Source: JAPLST01 sp964397565
GTDB lineage: Bacteria; Auribacterota; UBA3054; JAPLST01
Length of the DNA: 64,000 bases
Assembly: GCA_964397565.1 (NCBI GenBank)
Contig: CAYNJC010000002.1
Span: forward strand, 135,390-199,389
Direction: 5' to 3'
Positions 8,981-17,298 of this stretch are shown one piece after another. Positions within the stretch are counted from its first letter, which is position 1; each line of letters begins with the position of its first letter. The notes beneath the pieces were generated by a model. It did not search any database. It saw only the letters and a program-made list of their open reading frames with translations, and was not told where the DNA came from. The position numbers and the translations under genes are program-made.

Positions 8981-9639
8981 TGCGGCGCGGTGCTTGGCAC
9001 GCTCTGCTGTTGCTGGCGCTGGGCGCGGCCGTGGGCGCGGCGGCAGCGACGCCGGCGGTGCCGTCGGGCGCGGATGGGCGCACCTTTCTCGAACATGGCT
9101 TGGCGGTGTTGCACCTGTACGCCCAGCAGACGACCAGTTATGTCGCGGATGTGACGCTGGCGCAGCGTGTGCCTGGCCTGACGCAAACGATCAAAAGCGA
9201 TTGTCGGATCACGCTGACACCGCCACACGTTGTGACGAAGGACGTGCGCAATCCGTATCCGTATGTCGTGGTGGTCAGCAACAATACGGTGACGACGATA
9301 TTTCCGGCGACGCAGGAACGCGACCAGCGCCCACTCCTGGCAGGCGAATCACCGCTTGATTTCATGCTGGGCGTGCCGGACTTGGCGGTGTTGCGCGACT
9401 ATACTCTGGCGGTGCGGATCGAGGAAGAGCTGTATGTCGTGACGGCCGTGGCGCGCCCGGCGCAGCGCGCGGCATTCGCGCTCGATATGCTGGCCAATGC
9501 CCACCGCGTCGTGCGCTGCACGATCTGGATTCAGCCGCATCTGCGCCGGGTGGTGCGCACCGAGCGCGTGACGCTGGGCGGCGAGGAAACCACCTATGAC
9601 ATTCGGGCGCAATGGTTGAACACAACGCCACAGCAGTAA
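8980..9639 (+). CDS. Secreted LolA-like protein
   Basis: 219 residues with a Sec signal peptide (MRRGAWHALLLLALG then an Ala-rich stretch, cleavage near AAA-TPA). The mature part is predicted mostly beta, with alternating short strands and repeated 'rrvvrteRVTLGGEETTYDI'-like segments. This resembles the LolA/outer-membrane lipoprotein-sorting fold, a half-barrel that carries lipoproteins across the periplasm. The resemblance is weak and no diagnostic motif is claimed. The start ATG overlaps the folE stop. The next gene encodes a lipoprotein of similar size and may be its partner. Confidence 0.6.
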   Translation: MRRGAWHALLLLALGAAVGAAAATPAVPSGADGRTFLEHGLAVLHLYAQQTTSYVADVTLAQRVPGLTQTIKSDCRITLTPPHVVTKDVRNPYPYVVVVSNNTVTTIFPATQERDQRPLLAGESPLDFMLGVPDLAVLRDYTLAVRIEEELYVVTAVARPAQRAAFALDMLANAHRVVRCTIWIQPHLRRVVRTERVTLGGEETTYDIRAQWLNTTPQQ

Positions 9640-9643
9640 TAGG

Positions 9644-9699
9644 TAATCGGTGTTCGGTGTTCGGTGTCCAGTGACCAGCATCCGGCATTCACCATCGTC
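9644..9699. repeat. Degenerate heptamer array (8 units) before the lipoprotein gene
   Basis: Units TAATCGG, TGTTCGG, TGTTCGG, TGTCCAG, TGACCAG, CATCCGG, CATTCAC, CATCGTC in strict 7-base register. The array begins 5 bases after the preceding stop and ends 4 bases before the likely GTG start at 9704, so it fills the whole intercistronic gap. Confidence 0.85.
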
Positions 9700-9703
9700 T
9701 GCT

Positions 9704-10447
9704 GTGCTTCGGTGGCAACAGGCTGCACGCCTGCTGAAGGGCGCACTGCGCGGCGCGACACTGCTGGGCCTGCTGGCACTGGCCGGCTGCGAGACGCTGT
9801 CATTCAGCGAAGATGCGTTCACGCGCCTGGATGACGCCGACGCGGCGCGGGTGTTGCGCACGATCGCGGGTGCAACCTCCGCGTGGCAGACGGTCAAAGT
9901 AAAACTCGATTGCACCTTTGTCATGCTGCAGAGCGGCACGCTGCGCAAGGAGACAGCCAACGGCGTCTGCCTCTGGCAGCCGGGCCGGGTGTTGCGCGTC
10001 CGTTTTTACAAGCTGGGCCTGAGCGTCGCCGATGTCTTGTACAACGGGCGTTTCTGGTTCATCACCGATGAGCTGGGCGGCACCATCTCCGTCTGCCGGC
10101 GGATTGATTATGTGGTCATGCCCGGTATTCCCCGCGTGTTTTTCCAGCAATTGCAGGGCATGCCACACGGCTGGCTGGCCGGCCTGAGTGCCGATGCCGA
10201 GGTGGCCGAGAGCGCGGCGGCCGTGCGCATCACCGACCGGCCGCGCGGCGCAACGCGCACGCTGATATTCCCCAAAGGAGCGGGCATGCCGTCGCTGGTC
10301 GAACTGAAGACCGCCGACGGCAACGAATTTCGCGCCGCGCTCGGCACGCCGGATACGCACTTTGCCGCCACGCCCAAAACGTTTGTCCCCACCCTTGGAC
10401 GGTATGCGATCTACGACCTTGATCGTGGCGCCTGGATCCGGCGCTGA
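9704..10447 (+). CDS. Lipoprotein, possibly LolA/LolB-like
   Basis: 247 residues if started at GTG 9704 (MLRWQQAARLLKGALRG). An upstream GTG at 9650 lies inside the heptamer array and is unlikely. Residues 1-28 are a lipoprotein signal ending in the lipobox LALAGC, so the mature Cys should be lipidated. The mature part has segments such as TVKVKLDCTF, LRVRFYKLGLSVADVLYNG and FWFITDELGGTISV, consistent with a LolA/LolB- or DUF4292-like beta fold. Together with the preceding secreted protein it suggests an envelope lipoprotein-handling pair, but this is inference. The stop is 7 bases before rlmN. Confidence 0.65.
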   Translation: MLRWQQAARLLKGALRGATLLGLLALAGCETLSFSEDAFTRLDDADAARVLRTIAGATSAWQTVKVKLDCTFVMLQSGTLRKETANGVCLWQPGRVLRVRFYKLGLSVADVLYNGRFWFITDELGGTISVCRRIDYVVMPGIPRVFFQQLQGMPHGWLAGLSADAEVAESAAAVRITDRPRGATRTLIFPKGAGMPSLVELKTADGNEFRAALGTPDTHFAATPKTFVPTLGRYAIYDLDRGAWIRR

Positions 10448-10454
10448 ACCGCTG

Positions 10455-11486
10455 ATGCCCACTAGCGTCACGGCCTGTCTGCGCGCCGAACTTGAGCAGC
10501 AGTTTGCGCAACGCGGCTGGCCGGCGTTTCACGCGCGCCAAGTGTGGCAATGGCTGTATCGCCGCCACGCCGGGACGTACCAAGCCATGAGCGAACTGCC
10601 GCGCGGCCTGCAAGCCACTCTGGCGCACGCGTTGCCGTTGACGGGCAGCACGGTGCGCGCGCTGCACCACAGCGCCGACGGCAGTGAAAAGCGGGTCCTG
10701 ACCTTGGCCGATCGCGAAACGGTCGAGAGTGTCTGGATCCCGATGGGCGCGCACGCGACTGTGTGTCTCTCGACCCAAGTGGGCTGCCCGATCGGTTGCG
10801 CGTTTTGCGCGAGTGGCGCAGGCGGCTTTGTGCGCAATCTCAGCGCCGCGGAAATTGTCGAGCAAGTCTGGCATGCCGGCGCGGCCCATCCGCGCAGCGA
10901 AATCAACAATCTGGTCTTCATGGGCATGGGTGAGCCGCTGCTGAACTGGGCGCAGGTTGTACGCGCGATTCAGATTCTGAACGACGACTTCGGCTTGTGC
11001 ATTGGGGCGCGGCGGATGACGGTCTCGACCGTCGGCGTGGTGCGCGGCATCGCCGCGCTGGCCCGGGATGCGCCGCAAGTCAATCTGGCGGTGTCATTGC
11101 ATGCAACGACCGACGCCCTGCGCCGGACGCTGATCCCTCACTGCCCGACCAGTCTGCATGAGCTGATGGACGCGCTGGTGCATTATTACGCCGCGACGCG
11201 CCGGCGGGTGACCTTCGAGTATGTCTTGCTGCGCGGCGTCAATGATTCGTGGCGCGACGCGCAGCGCCTGGCTGCACTGATCAAGCGCGTGCCCGGCAAA
11301 GTGAACGTGATTCCCTACAATCCGATCCCGGGCGGCGCGTTTGCGGCGCCCTCACCCGAAAATGTGCGTGATTTTGTAGAATATCTATGTGGCGAGCATG
11401 TGACGGCGATTGCGCGCCGCCGCAAAGGCGATGACATCGCCGCCGCGTGCGGGCAATTGCGTCGCGTGCTGGCCGAGAGCCCATAA
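10455..11486 (+). CDS. rlmN: Dual-specificity RNA methyltransferase RlmN
   Basis: 343 residues. A radical-SAM enzyme that methylates C2 of adenosine 2503 in 23S rRNA and A37 in some tRNAs. The SAM-cluster motif is CPIGCAFC, of the CxxxCxxC form. The two methyl-transfer cysteines are present, one in TVCLSTQVG and one near the C-terminus in DIAAACGQL. LVFMGMGEPLLN, RRMTVSTVGVV and LAVSLHA are family landmarks. The ATG at 10455 gives the normal family length; the frame is open further upstream only because it overlaps the lipoprotein end. Confidence 0.95.
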   Translation: MPTSVTACLRAELEQQFAQRGWPAFHARQVWQWLYRRHAGTYQAMSELPRGLQATLAHALPLTGSTVRALHHSADGSEKRVLTLADRETVESVWIPMGAHATVCLSTQVGCPIGCAFCASGAGGFVRNLSAAEIVEQVWHAGAAHPRSEINNLVFMGMGEPLLNWAQVVRAIQILNDDFGLCIGARRMTVSTVGVVRGIAALARDAPQVNLAVSLHATTDALRRTLIPHCPTSLHELMDALVHYYAATRRRVTFEYVLLRGVNDSWRDAQRLAALIKRVPGKVNVIPYNPIPGGAFAAPSPENVRDFVEYLCGEHVTAIARRRKGDDIAAACGQLRRVLAESP

Positions 11487-11519
11487 CCGCTTGCGAACCC
11501 CGACCCGAAAGGAAACCAG

Positions 11520-12017
11520 ATGGAACGCTTCGACCACAATGGCAAACTCATCGTCCCGGATCACGCCGTGATCGCGCATGAGCTCAAGAAGCTGGGCGTC
11601 GAGACCGCCGGCGTCGTGCGCGTACAACAGGTGTTTTGCCCGAACGGCCATCAACTGATCTTGCGCGACAACACCTTGTTCGACAACGTGCCGGGTATCA
11701 AGTTACTCTTGAGCGGCGCACAAGGTGCGGAAGAGATTTACATCTCTTCGGTGTTGAACAAGCGCCAACGCAGTGGTGGCGGTATTTTCCGCGTGGGCGA
11801 CCGGCTCGAGGTGCGCTGCCCGATCTGCAGTGTGCAACTGCCGGTGCTGGCACCGTGCGATTGCCAGTGGGACGGCGAGTACGTCATGCTCTCGCTGGAT
11901 GAAGACCCGACCAATCGCAACGCGGTCTGCTTCTGCAACATCTGGGGCTGTCCCAATGGCGACATCCGCCTGGCCGGCGAAGTGATTGCGGAATACCAGC
12001 GCAATTATGAACTCTGA
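11520..12017 (+). CDS. Cys-rich protein of unknown function
   Basis: 165 residues with a good start (AAAGGA at 11508-11513, 6 bases before the ATG). Four cysteine clusters are spread along the protein: CPNGH (about residue 40), CPICS (about 101), CDC (about 113) and CFCNIWGCPNGD (about 140). They suggest one or two zinc-ribbon-like or Fe-S sites. No signal peptide or membrane segment is seen, so it should be cytoplasmic. It is not recognised as a known family. It lies alone after rlmN, separated by 33 bases. Confidence 0.7.
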   Translation: MERFDHNGKLIVPDHAVIAHELKKLGVETAGVVRVQQVFCPNGHQLILRDNTLFDNVPGIKLLLSGAQGAEEIYISSVLNKRQRSGGGIFRVGDRLEVRCPICSVQLPVLAPCDCQWDGEYVMLSLDEDPTNRNAVCFCNIWGCPNGDIRLAGEVIAEYQRNYEL

Positions 12018-12326
12018 TGCTATGAACATGAATTGCCGCACTTCATTGTGTACAACATGGTTTTGCCGCAAAAACACTGTTGCTCTGCATCCTCACATAA
12101 TATGGCCACGAAGACACGAAGGCACGCAGAAATCGCAGCAACCAGGCATTGGTTGTCGTGCAGCTGCGGCATGCAGCGTTTTGACAACCAAACATGTCAC
12201 TTCTGTTGCTGCTGCTTCTTCGTGTCGTGGCTGGCGTCTGCTAGTCCCGCCCTGCGGCGTGGATGCCTTCGTGGCAACTCTCTCTGCTTCTGCCCTGAAT
12301 CCCGCCGCTGGCGGGACTCCAAGCAG
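12018..12326. other. Intergenic region with CCCGCC hairpin elements
   Basis: No credible gene. It holds a diverged copy of the AGTCCCGCC...GGCGTGGA module (about 12242-12261) and, at about 12299-12324, CCCGCCGCTGGCGGGACTCC. The latter resembles the CCCGCC-nnn-GGCGGG segments inside the 166-bp repeats at 38673 and 42737. Confidence 0.55.
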
Positions 12327-12389
12327 CCCTGAACCCTGAACCCTGAACCCTGAACTTGTTACCTTCAACTTCTAACCTTTAACTTTCAA
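12327..12389. repeat. Heptamer array (9 units) abutting a start codon
   Basis: CCCTGAA four times, then CTTGTTA, CCTTCAA, CTTCTAA, CCTTTAA, CTTTCAA, all in one 7-base register. It is followed by 6 bases and the ATG at 12396. No Shine-Dalgarno is present. Confidence 0.9.
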
Positions 12390-12395
12390 CTGCCC

Positions 12396-13448
12396 ATGCG
12401 CATCTTAGTGACCGGTACCATTGCGGGCTTGGAAGACCGCGAGTGGCTGCAGCGCGTCTGCACGCTCGGCCAGCAGCACGGTATAGCGATTGCCTATTTC
12501 GACATGGTCGCGCGCATGACCAGCAACGGCGAGAAGCCGATGGAGCGCCTGCTGGGCACGACCGACTATATTCTTGAATTGATCCGCGAGCGCGAGTACG
12601 AGCGGATCGGCTTCGAGATCGAGAAACACGACTACGCGCACGTCATTGTGCGCGCGCCGGCAACGGTCGAATGGAATCGCATCAACCGCAAATTCAAGGA
12701 CAGCAAGTACATTCGCGAGTTCATCAATCCCGACATGATCGTTACCCTGATTGACGCCGAGTGGCTGGTGCAGCAGCGGCTCGAAAAGCCGCCGGCGCAC
12801 GACTTGTTCCTGCAGGCCATCAAGGAGCGCAACCACACCATTTATGAGATCCTCTCGTGGATGAACGAGGAAGTCAGCCTGAGTGAGGACTGGGCCAAGA
12901 TGATGAACATCCGGCATGTCGTCATGGCCGTGCGCGAGCCGCCGCAGAACTTGCTGACCTTCTTCCTCGATCCCAATGTCCTGCTCATGTACGCCAGCTA
13001 CTCGATGACCCACGCCGATCCGGACGTGCGCAAGCAGATCACGCAGCTGATCCACAGATTGCGCTGGTACGGCGCCGTGCTCGATCCGCAGAGCATTGAA
13101 ATCTCGACCGGCACCGACCCGACCGACAAAAAAGACCGCGAGGCCACCTATTCTTTTACGGTGCATCGCGACCTGCACTGGTATGTCGGCAAGTGTGACG
13201 CGGTCGTGGCAATCCATCCCTATCTGGACCGCCCGCCGCTCAGCACCGGCATGATGGATGAACTCGGCCATGCCCGCGATTATCACAAGTCACGCTACAT
13301 GATCTTCCCGCAGGCTTTCAGCCCGTTTGTCACCGACAGCTATATCGAAAAAGGCCATGTCTTTGACACCGGCGAGCACTTCTGCGCACACCTCGAACAG
13401 GAAGACCACCTGCCACCAAAATACAAATCACTGTACGAAGGGAGTTGA
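12396..13448 (+). CDS. Conserved protein of unknown function, nucleotide-handling type suspected
   Basis: 350 residues, soluble. The N-terminus MRILVTGTIAGLEDREWL looks like a Rossmann or P-loop-type first strand and loop, but lacks a classical GKT. Around residues 100-125 YIREFINPDMIVTLID could be a second core strand. The last 120 residues contain AIHPYLDRPPLSTGMMDELGHA and KSRYMIFP, reminiscent of nucleoside 2-deoxyribosyltransferase-like folds, where a D-x-G-t/M-x-x-E-x-G/A motif occurs. Neither resemblance is proof. It is 2 bases from the next gene, a sugar-nucleotide-type beta-helix protein, so the two almost certainly work together. Its start has heptamers in place of a ribosome-binding site. 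Confidence 0.6.
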   Translation: MRILVTGTIAGLEDREWLQRVCTLGQQHGIAIAYFDMVARMTSNGEKPMERLLGTTDYILELIREREYERIGFEIEKHDYAHVIVRAPATVEWNRINRKFKDSKYIREFINPDMIVTLIDAEWLVQQRLEKPPAHDLFLQAIKERNHTIYEILSWMNEEVSLSEDWAKMMNIRHVVMAVREPPQNLLTFFLDPNVLLMYASYSMTHADPDVRKQITQLIHRLRWYGAVLDPQSIEISTGTDPTDKKDREATYSFTVHRDLHWYVGKCDAVVAIHPYLDRPPLSTGMMDELGHARDYHKSRYMIFPQAFSPFVTDSYIEKGHVFDTGEHFCAHLEQEDHLPPKYKSLYEGS

Positions 13449-13450
13449 CT

Positions 13451-14329
13451 ATGGCCACCACGCTCGATCAGTTGCTGGCGCCGGCGCGCTTCTTTGATTT
13501 TAGCGCGTATCCGTTCGAGCATCACAAGCTGTTTGTGCGGCCGGGCGTGCGCACGGTCGTGGACGCGCTCGACCAGATCGGGCCGTACTGCCAGGAGATG
13601 CTCGCACAATTCCCCGAAGAGTATTGCGACGAATATGAAGTGGCGCACAATGACTGGCCCAGCACGGTCTGCGAAGGCGCCTTTCGCGTGATCCTCGATG
13701 AGAGCACGGTCTTTGCGCCGGATCGGATCATCGCCGGGGCCGACGCGCAGTTCATCTTCGTGGATCGCACGGCCCAGGTGCGTGGCGGCGTCATTGACCT
13801 GCGCGGCGGCAGCGTCTTCATCGGCGCGGCGGCGGTGGTCGAGGGCGCGTGGTTGTGCGGCCCGACGCTGATCGGCGCCGGCACGACGGTGCGGCCGGGC
13901 GCCTATGTTCGCGGCAATGTCATCCTTGGCCGCAACGTCACCGCCCGCGGCGAAATCAAAAACGCCGTCATCATGGATGACGCGGATTTCCCGCATCCCT
14001 CCTATGTGGGTGACAGCATCTGCGGCTATCACACCCATTTCGGCAATCAAGCCACCGCCGCCAATCTCAGTATTTTCGGGCGCAAAGACATGCTCACGTT
14101 GAAAGTTGACGGGCAGACCTTCGATCTCGGCCGGCGCAAGATCGGTATCATCATGGGCGACTTCGCGCAGGTCGGCTGCAATGCCGTCGCCGATCCGGCC
14201 ACGTTCTTGCTGCCGCACACGATTGTCTACGCCTTGACGCGCATCAACAGCGGCATCTACGGCCCGCATGAAGTCTTGAAGAACAAGCCGATGGAGCACG
14301 GCATCATCGAGCGCGCCCCGCTGCGCTGA
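13451..14329 (+). CDS. Left-handed beta-helix (hexapeptide-repeat) protein, sugar-nucleotide acyl/nucleotidyl-transferase-like
   Basis: 292 residues. The central part is a run of hexapeptide turns (VFAPDRIIAG, AQVRGGVIDLRGGSVFIGAAAVVEGAWL, ILGRNVTARGEIKNAVI), then HPSYVGDSICGYHTHFGNQ and KIGIIMGDFAQVGCNAV. This is the arrangement of the C-terminal acetyltransferase half of GlmU-type proteins (compare their PHLSYVGDS segment). No N-terminal GxGTRM pyrophosphorylase motif is present, so it is not a full GlmU. The start ATG at 13451 follows GGGAG. It follows the 12396 gene by 2 bases. Substrate unknown. Confidence 0.75.
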   Translation: MATTLDQLLAPARFFDFSAYPFEHHKLFVRPGVRTVVDALDQIGPYCQEMLAQFPEEYCDEYEVAHNDWPSTVCEGAFRVILDESTVFAPDRIIAGADAQFIFVDRTAQVRGGVIDLRGGSVFIGAAAVVEGAWLCGPTLIGAGTTVRPGAYVRGNVILGRNVTARGEIKNAVIMDDADFPHPSYVGDSICGYHTHFGNQATAANLSIFGRKDMLTLKVDGQTFDLGRRKIGIIMGDFAQVGCNAVADPATFLLPHTIVYALTRINSGIYGPHEVLKNKPMEHGIIERAPLR

Positions 14330-14348
14330 TCAGCGCAGCCTTGGTTTT
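14320..14348 (+). terminator. Hairpin overlapping the stop codon of the 13451 gene
   Basis: A perfect 20-base palindrome (14320-14339, arms GCTGCGCTGA and its complement) contains the TGA stop and is followed by CTTGGTTTT. It is a plausible terminator between convergent genes. Confidence 0.5.
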
Positions 14349-14675
14349 GCGATGAAGGGTGCCCTGCGGTGTACTGCCTTTCGTGCGCAATGGTTGCTTG
14401 TGGCTTGTTCTTGACGAGTGGCCTATTGGCTGGCAGTTTCTCCCCTGTGCCGATGATGCGGATGGTTTTTTTGCAAGAGAACCAGCAGGCATCATGATGT
14501 GCCGGCTCTTGTTCCTCGTCGCAGCTAGGGCACCCCACTACTCATAGCTGACCGCACCTGCAGCGGGTACTGGCGACGCGCACCGCGCAGCGGAGCGCTT
14601 GTTGCGCCGTTGCCGCGTTCGCAGCCACTCTTCGTTGTCGTCGCTATCGCGTTCTAATTGTCGCGGATCACGCGC
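14349..14675. other. Intergenic region between convergent genes
   Basis: About 330 bases with no credible gene in any frame. The only notable item is a run of seven T at about 14465-14471. No repeat of the other families was recognised here. Confidence 0.55.
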
Positions 14676-15872
14676 TTAGCCTCCGCGCTTGAGCGAGACT
14701 TGGATGATGTCGGCATTCTGATTGATCGCCTTCAGTACGGCATCAGACGGCATGTCGTCCAGCCGCAAGGTGCATGACGCCGTCGCGCCACCTTCGAAGA
14801 TCATGTTTTCCATTTCTTCGATGTTGACGCCTTGATTGCGCAGTTCGCCAAGCACGCCGGCCAGCACGCCCACATGATTGTAATGGCGCACGACCAGGCT
14901 GATCGTCGCGCATGACTTGGCGCGAATGTTCACGGCATTGCGCGGCTTGCCGGTGTCACGGTAGCTGCGCACAATGTTGACCACCTCGTCGGCAATGGCT
15001 TCGGAAGACTGATCCGTGGAGGCGCCAATGTGCGGCGTGCAGACGGTTGCCGCCGCCAGCTCGCGATCCTCGAACGGCGCAACGCCCGGCGCCGGCTCAT
15101 TTTCGAACACATCCAGCGCGACCCGCAGCCCCTTCTCCTTGATCGCCGCCTTCAGCGCGGCGGTGTTGACCACATCCCCGCGCGACGTGTTGATGAACAG
15201 CGCGCCTTTTTTCAGGGCCGCAAAGAACGCGGCATCAATCATCTGCTTGGTCTCTTTGCTGCCGGCGACATGCACGCTGATCACGTCGGCCTGCGCGGCC
15301 ACCTCACGCGGCGTGGCGCAACAGCCGATTCCAAGCTCTTCCGCAACCGCAGGTGTCAAGCTGCGCGACCAGGCAATGACGTTCATCTCCAGCCCTTGCG
15401 CGCGACGCGCGACCGACTTGCCAATGGCGCCCAGACCGATAATGCCCAGCGTGCGACCCTTCAAGCCACGCGCCTTGCTGTATTCCTTCTTGTTCCACGC
15501 GCCGTTGCGCAACTCGACCGTGGCGTCCACAATGCGGCGGTCGGCGGCGATCATCAAACCAATCGCCAATTCCGCCACTGCATCATTATTCTTGCCGGGG
15601 CAATTCGCCACATGAATGCCGCGACTGTTGGCGGCCGCGAGGTCAATCGTGTTGACACCCGCGCCGGCACGAATGATCAATGACAAGGCCGGCGCGGCCT
15701 CGATCGTGGCCGCCGTGACCTGGGTCGAGCGCACAATCAACACTTCGGCATCGCCGATGACAGCGGGCAACGTCTGCGCGCTGGCATCCGGATTGACGAT
15801 GACGGCCGCACCAAGTTGTTCCAAGGCCTTGACGGCGCGGCTCGAGAGTTTGTCGGCAATGAGGATGTTCAT
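14676..15872 (-). CDS. serA: D-3-phosphoglycerate dehydrogenase with ACT domain
   Basis: 398 residues. Catalyses the first step of serine synthesis, oxidising 3-phosphoglycerate with NAD. The NAD-binding fingerprint is GIIGLGAIGKSVARRA (about 148). The catalytic Arg is in NTSRGDVVN (about 235), Glu in the following FENEPAPG, and His in TPHIGASTD (about 287). Residues about 325-398 form an ACT domain (HYNHVGVLAGVLGELRNQGVNI), the usual site of serine feedback. The length equals the short SerA type with one ACT domain. It is the last gene of the leftward cluster; 19 bases separate it from the peptidase gene upstream. Confidence 0.92.
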   Translation of the reverse strand: MNILIADKLSSRAVKALEQLGAAVIVNPDASAQTLPAVIGDAEVLIVRSTQVTAATIEAAPALSLIIRAGAGVNTIDLAAANSRGIHVANCPGKNNDAVAELAIGLMIAADRRIVDATVELRNGAWNKKEYSKARGLKGRTLGIIGLGAIGKSVARRAQGLEMNVIAWSRSLTPAVAEELGIGCCATPREVAAQADVISVHVAGSKETKQMIDAAFFAALKKGALFINTSRGDVVNTAALKAAIKEKGLRVALDVFENEPAPGVAPFEDRELAAATVCTPHIGASTDQSSEAIADEVVNIVRSYRDTGKPRNAVNIRAKSCATISLVVRHYNHVGVLAGVLGELRNQGVNIEEMENMIFEGGATASCTLRLDDMPSDAVLKAINQNADIIQVSLKRGG

Positions 15873-15891
15873 AGGAGTAGGTGTGAGGATG

Positions 15892-17298
15892 TTAGCGTGC
15901 GCGCAGGCGCCTCAGAATACACATGCAGACGGCATACAACAGGCTGCACGGTTCCGGCACGAGTTGGGCCGCATGCGCCGCCGTGCCGACCGCACCTTTG
16001 ACGATCGTTGTGTAATAGGCCAGATTGCAGGACTGCAGCCGGTCGTTGACGCTGTGATAATAAGGGTTGAAATCGGCCGGGTAATTCTCAATGCACATTA
16101 CCGCCGGGTAGCCCGCCGCCCAAAAGGAGGCGTGATCGCTGGCGCCATCGCTGTCGGCTTTGATGATCGGCGCCGCGCCGGTCAGTCCATACGTAGCCAG
16201 GACATTGGTCAGCAATTGCGCGAGTACCAGATCCGCGGCGAATTGCGGATGACTGGCCACCTGCGTATGCACCCCGAACACCCCGCCTGTACTCCAGGTG
16301 ATCATGTCAAAATTATACACGGCAACGACATTGGCGGTCTGTGCCGCCAGTGCCGCCGCATACACTGCACTACCGAGTAATCCTTGCTCTTCACCGGTCA
16401 CAAAGGCAAGTTGCAGGGTGCGCTCATAGGTCTGCGGAGCGAGCTGTTCGGCCGCCAGCAGCAGTGCGACACAGCCACTGGCGTTGTCATCCGCGCCGGG
16501 TGCGCGGCCGCTGCCAGGCATGTTGTCCAGATGCGCGACCAGCAAGACGATCTCATTCGAGCGCGTCGTGCCCGTCTTCGTGGCAACAACATTGCTGCTA
16601 AAATAGCTCCACGCATTCCACGGAGAGTAGCGGGTTTGGTACTGCAGATTGGTCATCGTCTGCATGATGAACGCGGCGTCTTTCTGAAACGGCGCGCCAT
16701 TGACCGTGTTGCGACTGTAGATTGCGTAGCTGTTGGTGCCCACCGTCAGGTTTGTTTCGCCACTCAATTGCGCGGTCAGCCACCAGATGCGATTCGAGTC
16801 GACCTGGCTGATCATGGCGGCCACGGTCGCGTTGGAGACGCAAGTGAAGGCCGAGGTGCGGCGTGCGGCGCGGGTCGGCGCGTCCCAGCGCAAGGGCGTT
16901 TCCGCCAATGGTCGCAGGATGGCATCGTACTGCTCGCGACGCGCCACACCTGCGGCAGTGCGGCGCAGGATGATCTGGCGGCCGTCGTCATAGACGCATT
17001 CGGGTAGGTGCGCAAGCTGGGCATGCGTCGCAGGCCGGCGTGTCATCGCGATGACAAATTCCTGCGGCGTGGCATTGGTCGCCAGCACCTCGAAGGTGCA
17101 GTCGCTGGCGCGCAGTGCCGCAACGGGCGCAAGCACCACGGCATAATCCCGGCCGCGGGCATCTTGCAGCAATTCATGCACGGCCAAGCCGCTGGTCTGC
17201 ACCGCCGCGGTCATCTCGACGCGCGCGAGGACGGCATCATCGGCGGCGCGGCAGGTCAGCACAAGGAATAGCAGACAGATCGGTCCTATGAGTCGCAT
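15892..17298 (-). CDS. Secreted M28-family zinc peptidase with PEP-CTERM sorting signal
   Basis: 468 residues. Signal peptide MRLIGPICLLFLVLTCRAA. All five M28 zinc or catalytic positions are visible: His-Asp in VAHLDNMPG, Asp in GADDNASG, Glu-Glu in VTGEEQGLLG, Asp in NFDMI, and His in YYHSVNDRL. Members are aminopeptidases or carboxypeptidases of the bacterial leucyl-aminopeptidase type. The C-terminus VPEPCSLLYAVCMCILRRLRAR-like end has the three parts of a PEP-CTERM signal: VPEP motif, hydrophobic stretch, Arg-rich end. It should therefore be sorted by exosortase to the surface or exopolysaccharide. Start chosen at 17298 because AGGA lies 6 bases before it; the frame extends 30 bases further upstream. 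It overlaps the end of the agmatine deiminase gene by 13 bases. Confidence 0.87.
   Translation of the reverse strand: MRLIGPICLLFLVLTCRAADDAVLARVEMTAAVQTSGLAVHELLQDARGRDYAVVLAPVAALRASDCTFEVLATNATPQEFVIAMTRRPATHAQLAHLPECVYDDGRQIILRRTAAGVARREQYDAILRPLAETPLRWDAPTRAARRTSAFTCVSNATVAAMISQVDSNRIWWLTAQLSGETNLTVGTNSYAIYSRNTVNGAPFQKDAAFIMQTMTNLQYQTRYSPWNAWSYFSSNVVATKTGTTRSNEIVLLVAHLDNMPGSGRAPGADDNASGCVALLLAAEQLAPQTYERTLQLAFVTGEEQGLLGSAVYAAALAAQTANVVAVYNFDMITWSTGGVFGVHTQVASHPQFAADLVLAQLLTNVLATYGLTGAAPIIKADSDGASDHASFWAAGYPAVMCIENYPADFNPYYHSVNDRLQSCNLAYYTTIVKGAVGTAAHAAQLVPEPCSLLYAVCMCILRRLRAR

Noticed and set aside
9650..9703. Upstream GTG start for the lipoprotein gene
   Set aside because: It would translate the heptamer array and place about 18 extra residues before the lipoprotein signal peptide; GTG 9704 fits better.
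11986..12339. 117-codon frame after the Cys-rich gene
   Set aside because: It runs through intergenic repeats (CCCGCC module), has no ribosome-binding site and no domain.
12327..12354. Four identical short tandem units that might suggest a CRISPR array
   Set aside because: The repeats are 7 bases with no spacers, far below CRISPR repeat and spacer length, and no cas gene is present.
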